A DNA stretch of 64,000 nucleotides from Synechococcus sp. KORDI-49 (lineage in GTDB: Bacteria > Cyanobacteriota > Cyanobacteriia > PCC-6307 > Cyanobiaceae): assembly GCF_000737575.1 (NCBI RefSeq), contig NZ_CP006270.1, forward strand, positions 189,163-253,162, written 5' to 3'. Made by a program: the position numbers and the translations under genes. The notes beneath the pieces are model-generated. The model was not told the origin of the DNA. It saw nothing but the letters and a program-made list of their open reading frames with translations, and did not search any database. This document shows positions 58,684 through 64,000 of the stretch, in pieces; position 1 is the first letter of the stretch, and each line of letters opens with the position of its first letter.

Positions 58684-59886
58684 ATGGATTCCTCCGTTGC
58701 GGCCTGTCCCGCCTGGCTGGCGCATCATCTGCAACAGGCCGGTGGTGTGGTGCCCTTCTCCCGCTTCATGGACTGGGCGCTGAATGACCCTGGCCATGGC
58801 TATTACGGATCTGGCCGTGCCCGGATCGGTGTGGAGGGTGACTTCGTCACGTCACCCTCCCTGGGATCCGACTTCGCCGCATTGCTCGCCGAGCAGGTGG
58901 GCCGGTGGTTCACCCGTTTGATCGCGGAGAGCCCGCCGGGCGCTCCGTTGAGCCTTGTGGAGTGCGGACCCGGGAGTGGTCAGCTTGCGCTGGATCTGGT
59001 GAGGGAGCTGCTGCTGCTGCATCCCGATCTCGCCGGTCGTCTGGATCTGCGGCTCGTCGAGCTGAATCCAGGCATGCGTGAACAGCAGCAGTCACTGCTG
59101 GAGGGGGTTGTGCCCATCCCGGTGCAGTGGTGCTCTCTGGATGATCTGAAGCGTGCACCGCTGCGCGGTGTTGTTCTGGCCCATGAGCTGTTGGACGCGT
59201 TGCCGGTGGAGCGTCTGATCTGGTCCGGTGGGGAACTGAGCCGCCAGGGGGTGAAGCTGCTGGAATCTGCGGATGGCACCCCTGCGCTGACGGGCGTGTC
59301 GATGCCGTTGCCAGACGATCTGCGGGCTGAGGCACTGGGCATGGCCGAAGCCTGCGGTTTCAGCCTGCCCCCGTTGGGTGCCCCTGCCGGGTGGACGACG
59401 GAATGGCATGGCGACGCCTTTCGTTGCATCGATCAGATGGCCAGGGGCCTCAGCCATGGGCTGGTGCTGGTGATCGATTACGCCCTGGAAGCGCGTCGCT
59501 ATTACACCGCCCGCCGTGATCAGGGCACGCTGATGGCCTACCGGCACCAGCAGTCCGGAGCGGATCCCCTGGCGAAGGCCGGTCAACAGGATCTCACCGC
59601 CCATCTCTGCATCGACACCCTGCAGGTTGCGGCCCGGCGTTCCGGTCTGAGTCCTGGCCAGGTGATGCGTCAGGGAGAGGCCCTGCTCGCGCTGGGTCTG
59701 GCCGATCGTCTGCATGGGCTGCAACAGCTGGCACCGGCTGATCTGCCGCAAGCGCTTCAGCGCCGTGAAGCGCTTCTGCGCCTTGTGGATCCGGTTTGTC
59801 TTGGAGAGTTCCGCTGGCTCACTTTTCTGCAAACCGATGCGGATAAGCCAATAACTGGATGGGACATTGTGTCCGCGCCGTGTTGA
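58684..59886 (+). CDS. MidA/NDUFAF7-type SAM-dependent methyltransferase
   Basis: 400 aa. PLSRFMDWAL-type start, ITSPSLGSDFAALLAEQVG, VECGPGSGQLALDLV (SAM loop), HELLDALPVERL and VIDYALEARRYYTARRDQGT are the DUF185/MidA signatures. NDUFAF7 methylates an arginine of complex I; the cyanobacterial target may be the NDH-1 complex. Confidence 0.85.
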   Translation: MDSSVAACPAWLAHHLQQAGGVVPFSRFMDWALNDPGHGYYGSGRARIGVEGDFVTSPSLGSDFAALLAEQVGRWFTRLIAESPPGAPLSLVECGPGSGQLALDLVRELLLLHPDLAGRLDLRLVELNPGMREQQQSLLEGVVPIPVQWCSLDDLKRAPLRGVVLAHELLDALPVERLIWSGGELSRQGVKLLESADGTPALTGVSMPLPDDLRAEALGMAEACGFSLPPLGAPAGWTTEWHGDAFRCIDQMARGLSHGLVLVIDYALEARRYYTARRDQGTLMAYRHQQSGADPLAKAGQQDLTAHLCIDTLQVAARRSGLSPGQVMRQGEALLALGLADRLHGLQQLAPADLPQALQRREALLRLVDPVCLGEFRWLTFLQTDADKPITGWDIVSAPC

Positions 59887-60127
59887 TCTGATCCTGCTCT
59901 TTAACCAATGGGTCTTGGGCATTTCATGTCGATTGGACATATTTTGCAGAGATTTTCTGGAGTCAGAGAATGAACTCCAAGCTTGGCGTGAACGCAAGTC
60001 GTCGTGGAGAATACTGACTGTTAGTGTCTCTGGATACGCCTGAATGTCTTCCTTCAACTCTTCTTAACAAGGCTATAAATTTGTATTCATTCGCGCTGTT
60101 CATAATCCGATGATCGATTAACGATGA
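59887..60127. other. intergenic region before the nuclease gene
   Basis: About 240 A/T-rich bp. TATAAAT near 60073 could be a -10 box, and CTTAAC (60062) and CTTTAAC (59900) are single Pho-box-like words, but not the tandem repeat of a true Pho box. No gene. Confidence 0.35.
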
Positions 60128-63100
60128 ATGTCTACGCTTTTCTTCTCCGAATACGCCGAAGGCAGCAGTAACAACAAATATCTGGAGATTTTCAACCCCA
60201 CGCAGGCTGCGATTTCCCTGGCGGATTACGCCTTCCCCAACGCCAGCAATGGAGCTGATGTTGAAGGTGCTCATGATTACTGGAACACCTTCAGCGACGG
60301 TGCCTCCATTGCGGCCGGCGGCACCTATCTGATCACTCACCCGGATGCGGACGCTTCCATCGTGGAACTGGCGGATCAGACCCATCGCTTCCTCAGCAAC
60401 GGCGATGACGGCTATGCCCTGGTTCGCGGCAGTGAAACCGACTATGTCGTGCTCGACCGCCTCGGGGATTTCGGGGCGGATCCGGGGTCTGGCTGGGATG
60501 TGGCTGGCGTGACCAATGGCACCCAGAACCACACACTTGTCCGAAAATCAACCCTTGTCCAGGGCAACAGCGACTGGACTGCAGCACGCGGTACAACCAC
60601 GAACGACAGCGAATGGGTGGTACTAGCTCAGGATGCCTTTCTTGAGGGTGTTGCCGAGGCCACGCCAGGCCGACACGGCTTGAGCACGCTGTTTTTCTCC
60701 GAATACGCCGAAGGCAGCAGTAACAACAAATATCTGGAGATTTTCAACCCCACGCAGGCTGCGATTTCCCTGGCGGATTACGCCTTCCCCAACGCCAGCA
60801 ATGGAGCTGATGTTGAAGGTGCTCATGATTACTGGAACACCTTCAGCGACGGTGCCTCCATTGCGGCCGGCGGCACCTATCTGATCACTCACCCGGATGC
60901 GGACGCTTCCATCGTGGAACTGGCGGATCAGACCCATCGCTTCCTCAGCAACGGCGATGACGGCTATGCCCTGGTTCGCGGCAGTGAGTCGGACTATGTC
61001 GTGCTCGACCGCCTCGGGGATTTCGGGGCGGATCCGGGGTCTGGCTGGGATGTGGCTGGCGTGACCAATGGCACTCAGAACCACACCCTCGAACGCAAAG
61101 CAACTGTTTTCACGGGTAACGCCGATTGGGATGCCTCCCGTGGCACCACTGCTGATGACAGCGAATGGGTTGTGCTGATCAACGATGCCTTTCTCACGGC
61201 TGATGCTGATCCAGCCGCATCCCCGGGCAGTTTTGAGAGCACCGCCGCGACCCCGGTTGTGATTCCAGCGGCTGCGTCGGAAGACGATGCTGCACCGGAG
61301 GTCACTGAGAACACCCTGATTTCCCTGATACAGGGCTCAGCAGACACGTCACCGCACGTTGATGAGGTTCATCGGATTGAGGGTGTCGTGACCGCGATCC
61401 ATCCTGAGATGGATGGTTTCTACGTTCAAGAGGAAACTTCCGATAGTGATGGCAATGCCGCCACATCCGAAGGCCTGTTTGTCTACGACCGCAATGATTT
61501 GTTCAGCGGTGCTGTGGGCGACCTTGTTCAAGTCACCGGCACCGTCGCTGAATACACAGGTTCAAGCGCGAATTTCACCTCGGATTCCTCCGAGGTGCAG
61601 AACAGCCTCACCCAGTTGACGTCCATCACGACTGTGACGGTGCTCAGCTCCGGAGCGGACCTGCCTCCCCTCACCAACCTCACACTTCCCGCTGCGGACA
61701 TGGCGGCCTTTGAGGCTCTCGAGGGAATGCGCGTCAGCGTTGATGCCGTCGATCAACCCTTGGTGGTGACCAACAATTACACCGTTGGTCGTTATTCCCA
61801 GGTCGGTCTTTCCGGAGTTGGCCGACTGTTCCAGTACACAGAGCAGAATGCACCCGATGTAGATGGCTACACGGCCTATCTCTCGGAACTTGAGCGAGGC
61901 GTGATCTGGCTCGACGACGCGAGTACGGAAAATAATCCGGCGACGTCCATTCATGCGCGTGGCGGTCAGCCCCTCTCGGCAGCCAACACACTGAGAACGG
62001 GTGACACGATCAACTCGATTTCCGGTGTTCTGGATCAACGGAACGAGGGTTACCGCGTTCAGACCACGGAACCAGCCAACTTCCAGGCCAGCAATGGCCG
62101 CCCCAGTCCCATCGTTGATGACCAGGCCTCACTCACCCTGGCTGGGTTCAATCTTCTCAATTTCTGGAATGGTGATGGAGCTGGTGGAGGATTCCCCACG
62201 GAACGGGGGGCACGGGATATCGAGACGTACAACCAGCAGCTCAGCAAGTTGGTGCCGGCGATTGTTGGTCTGAATGCCGATGTGATCGCCCTCCAGGAAC
62301 TTGAAAACGACGGTTATGAAGAGCTCAGCGCCATCGACAGTCTCGTCGATGCCCTGAATGCTGTAAGCGATAGCGCTGTTTATGCCTATGTGACTGTTCC
62401 AGACGCTTTGTTGAATGGTGGCATCGGACGTTCCGAGCTGGTTGCGGCGGATCTGATCAGTGCAGGCGGGCTGGCCCATGAGATTCCTTCTCACAACTCG
62501 GTGACCACGGAACTGGAATTCCGTTCACTGATCAATGCCTTTGCACGCTCCCGTGGCGAAAGTGCCAACTTTGAGGCCGTCACTCCATTCGACAGCAATT
62601 TTGTCAATGGCATCAGTGCCACCGTTGGTGAGATCTCCTTCAGTTGGAATGTTTCTGGTCACGGTGCTGACGCCGGTGCTGGTACGGGGCCACACGCCAC
62701 CCGTGATGGTTCCGGGCTCAGCTTCAGTGATGCCGAATTCCAGTCGATGCTCTCCCTGGGCCTTCTTGGAACCGATGCGATCGCGAACGGATTCATCTAT
62801 CGCACCGATGCTGTGCGGTTGGCACCCGATACCGGAGTTGCTGTTCTCGACCTGGGCTATACGCGGGTCGGAGATGATCCAGCAACAGATGAAGCCAATC
62901 GTCCGGTCATCGCTGTCAGTTTTGAAGAGATCTCGAGTGGTGAGGTGTTCACCGCGGTTTCTGCTCACTTCAAGTCGAAGGGATCCATTGCTCAAGGTGA
63001 TGGAAACGAAGATCTGGGAGATGGTGCTGGAAACAATAATGGACAACGAACAAGAGAAGCACAGGCGGTTGTGGATTGGCTTGAAACCGATCCAACCAAC

Positions 63101-64000
63101 AGCAACGACACTGATGTGATCATCTTGGGCGACTTGAATGCCTACAGCATGGAAGACCCGTTGATGGTCTTCAGGGATGCTGGTTACACCAATCTTGTGG
63201 GAACTGATGATTATACCTATCAGTTCAGAGGTCAATTCGGATCCTTGGATCACGCTTTGGTCAGTGACTCAATGCTGTTCCCCATCACATCGTCATCGCC
63301 GTGGCACATCAACAGTGACGAACCCGTTGCCTTGACAACTGGAAATTACCAATATGCTCAAAATCCTGAAAATTATTACGCTGCTGATGCATTTGCCTCA
63401 TCGGATCACGATCCGATCGTTGTGGGCCTTGATTTCGACCGTGCTGATACCTTCCGAATCAACCCTTACCTTCAGAATCCGTCCAATGAGGGTACATCGA
63501 TCACATGGTTCACGCATCGGGATGGCTTGGCTTCGATTTCACTGACCGGCCCGGGAATTACAGGTGAACGCTTGATCGAAAGCAGTGTTACCGAGGAGCC
63601 TCTGCTGTCGTACACATCCGCAGAGCGTCGTCAGACCATCAGTGGATTGGATGAATCTTGGTTGATCTCCGGTGGCAACTTCAAGCATGTTGTTGATCTT
63701 GATGGTCTGGAATCAGGAGCCACCTACAACTACATCGTTACCCTTGAGGGCGGAGAAACGTTCCAGTCTTCATTTGAGACAGCACCGGATTCTGATGATT
63801 GGAGCCACATTCGCTTCATTGCGATGGCGGATAGCGAGACAGAGCCGTACGGTCGGGTGGATGCCCGCGACTGGCAGCCGAGCCCATTGCAGGAGGGTTC
63901 CCTCGATCGTCCGTCAATGGATGACAGCCAGTGGGCCGAGATCATTGGCACCCGATCCGGCAGCCTTCGTTATGCCCTGAATCAGCGCGACGGTTATCAA
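60128..64000 (+). CDS. giant extracellular nuclease (NucH/ExeM type) with LTD repeats and PAP-like domain, 3' truncated by window
   Basis: At least 1291 aa; open at the window end. Two lamin-tail domains (TLFFSEYAEGSSNNKYLEIF at the start of each), an OB-like region (VTAIHPEMDGFYVQEETSDS), an endonuclease/exonuclease/phosphatase domain (FNLLNFWNGDG, VIALQELENDG, VSAHFKSKGS, ILGDLNAYSMEDP, SSDHDPIVVG), then a fibronectin-like purple-acid-phosphatase N-domain (RINPYLQNPSNEGTSITWFT). No signal peptide, so export by a type I system with a C-terminal signal beyond the window is likely. Role: degrading extracellular DNA/RNA for phosphate. Confidence 0.9.
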   Translation, partial: MSTLFFSEYAEGSSNNKYLEIFNPTQAAISLADYAFPNASNGADVEGAHDYWNTFSDGASIAAGGTYLITHPDADASIVELADQTHRFLSNGDDGYALVRGSETDYVVLDRLGDFGADPGSGWDVAGVTNGTQNHTLVRKSTLVQGNSDWTAARGTTTNDSEWVVLAQDAFLEGVAEATPGRHGLSTLFFSEYAEGSSNNKYLEIFNPTQAAISLADYAFPNASNGADVEGAHDYWNTFSDGASIAAGGTYLITHPDADASIVELADQTHRFLSNGDDGYALVRGSESDYVVLDRLGDFGADPGSGWDVAGVTNGTQNHTLERKATVFTGNADWDASRGTTADDSEWVVLINDAFLTADADPAASPGSFESTAATPVVIPAAASEDDAAPEVTENTLISLIQGSADTSPHVDEVHRIEGVVTAIHPEMDGFYVQEETSDSDGNAATSEGLFVYDRNDLFSGAVGDLVQVTGTVAEYTGSSANFTSDSSEVQNSLTQLTSITTVTVLSSGADLPPLTNLTLPAADMAAFEALEGMRVSVDAVDQPLVVTNNYTVGRYSQVGLSGVGRLFQYTEQNAPDVDGYTAYLSELERGVIWLDDASTENNPATSIHARGGQPLSAANTLRTGDTINSISGVLDQRNEGYRVQTTEPANFQASNGRPSPIVDDQASLTLAGFNLLNFWNGDGAGGGFPTERGARDIETYNQQLSKLVPAIVGLNADVIALQELENDGYEELSAIDSLVDALNAVSDSAVYAYVTVPDALLNGGIGRSELVAADLISAGGLAHEIPSHNSVTTELEFRSLINAFARSRGESANFEAVTPFDSNFVNGISATVGEISFSWNVSGHGADAGAGTGPHATRDGSGLSFSDAEFQSMLSLGLLGTDAIANGFIYRTDAVRLAPDTGVAVLDLGYTRVGDDPATDEANRPVIAVSFEEISSGEVFTAVSAHFKSKGSIAQGDGNEDLGDGAGNNNGQRTREAQAVVDWLETDPTNSNDTDVIILGDLNAYSMEDPLMVFRDAGYTNLVGTDDYTYQFRGQFGSLDHALVSDSMLFPITSSSPWHINSDEPVALTTGNYQYAQNPENYYAADAFASSDHDPIVVGLDFDRADTFRINPYLQNPSNEGTSITWFTHRDGLASISLTGPGITGERLIESSVTEEPLLSYTSAERRQTISGLDESWLISGGNFKHVVDLDGLESGATYNYIVTLEGGETFQSSFETAPDSDDWSHIRFIAMADSETEPYGRVDARDWQPSPLQEGSLDRPSMDDSQWAEIIGTRSGSLRYALNQRDGYQ
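60143..60535. repeat. LTD tandem duplication, first copy
   Basis: Matches 60695-61087 at an offset of 552 bp (184 codons). The first 293 bp are identical; four to five substitutions occur in the last 100 bp. Encodes the first lamin-tail domain. Confidence 0.95.
60695..61087. repeat. LTD tandem duplication, second copy
   Basis: In-frame second copy of 60143-60535. Near identity, including synonymous sites, means the duplication is recent or is kept uniform by gene conversion. Confidence 0.95.

Noticed and set aside
59890-60127. Pho box upstream of the nuclease
   Set aside because: Only single CTTAAC-like words, not the tandem repeats of a Pho box.
1-64000. CRISPR array, IS element, integrase or prophage
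   Set aside because: No regularly spaced short repeats, transposase, recombinase or phage structural gene seen; the only long repeats are the OCP-flanking pair and the LTD duplication.

Overview
The window looks like a high-GC alpha-cyanobacterium of the marine Synechococcus / Cyanobium type. The evidence is an orange carotenoid protein (OCP) with its fluorescence recovery protein (FRP), a high-light-inducible (HLIP) protein, CP12, a plant-type ferredoxin, two plastid-lipid-associated (PAP/fibrillin) proteins, a Psb32-like TPM protein, an RRM cold-shock-type RNA-binding protein and very many short orphan genes. No rRNA, tRNA, CRISPR array, transposase or prophage was recognised.

Layout. 0-5 kb: a tightly overlapping minus-strand four-gene unit (membrane-anchored DEDDh exonuclease, Rho_N/SAP-like protein, two coiled-coil proteins), a DUF411 protein and an FkbM methyltransferase. 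5-12 kb: an orphan ParA ATPase, a RimB-RimK fusion, and a cluster of mini-proteins (two pairs of paralogues) around CP12 and a LuxR-type regulator. 12-16.5 kb: an OCP-ketolase-FRP cassette between two perfect 434-bp direct repeats. 16.5-24.5 kb: mostly short orphan genes plus a second LuxR-type regulator. 24.5-36 kb: ferredoxin, endonuclease III, a manganese-type ABC transporter (mntC, mntA ... mntB) whose permease is separated from the other two genes by a 5-kb opposite-strand block (NfeD, two SPFH/flotillin-like proteins, an acyltransferase), a Nudix protein and a second ABC ATPase. 36-44.6 kb: photosynthesis-associated and membrane proteins, HLIP and a chromate transporter. 44.6-54 kb: three members of the ligase-associated DNA repair set (DEXH helicase, ATP-dependent DNA ligase, MBL exonuclease), separated by a GH13 amylase with CBM20 and other genes. 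54-60 kb: NadA, a metallophosphoesterase, a glycosyltransferase, a GH104 muramidase, a TPM protein and MidA. 60-64 kb: the start of a giant extracellular nuclease with a nearly identical tandem lamin-tail-domain duplication; it runs off the window.

Main result. A G/C dyad, CCCC-N4/5-GGGG(G), recurs in intergenic DNA. Measured from the first G of the right arm it lies 56-63 bp before the start codon of seven short genes on both strands: 3539-, 9088-, 9236+ (CP12), 10285+, 11580-, 23390+ and 37303+. It also lies before a probable short terminated transcript at 37.6 kb and, at a different distance, before another mini-gene at 8718+. Two previously unannotated mini-protein families become visible through it. 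I do not know this element; it looks like the operator or promoter of a small-protein regulon.

Start codons are often GTG or TTG, and two genes (19546- and 54926+) have no ATG, GTG or TTG in frame. All boundaries and names come from reading the sequence; no database search was run.
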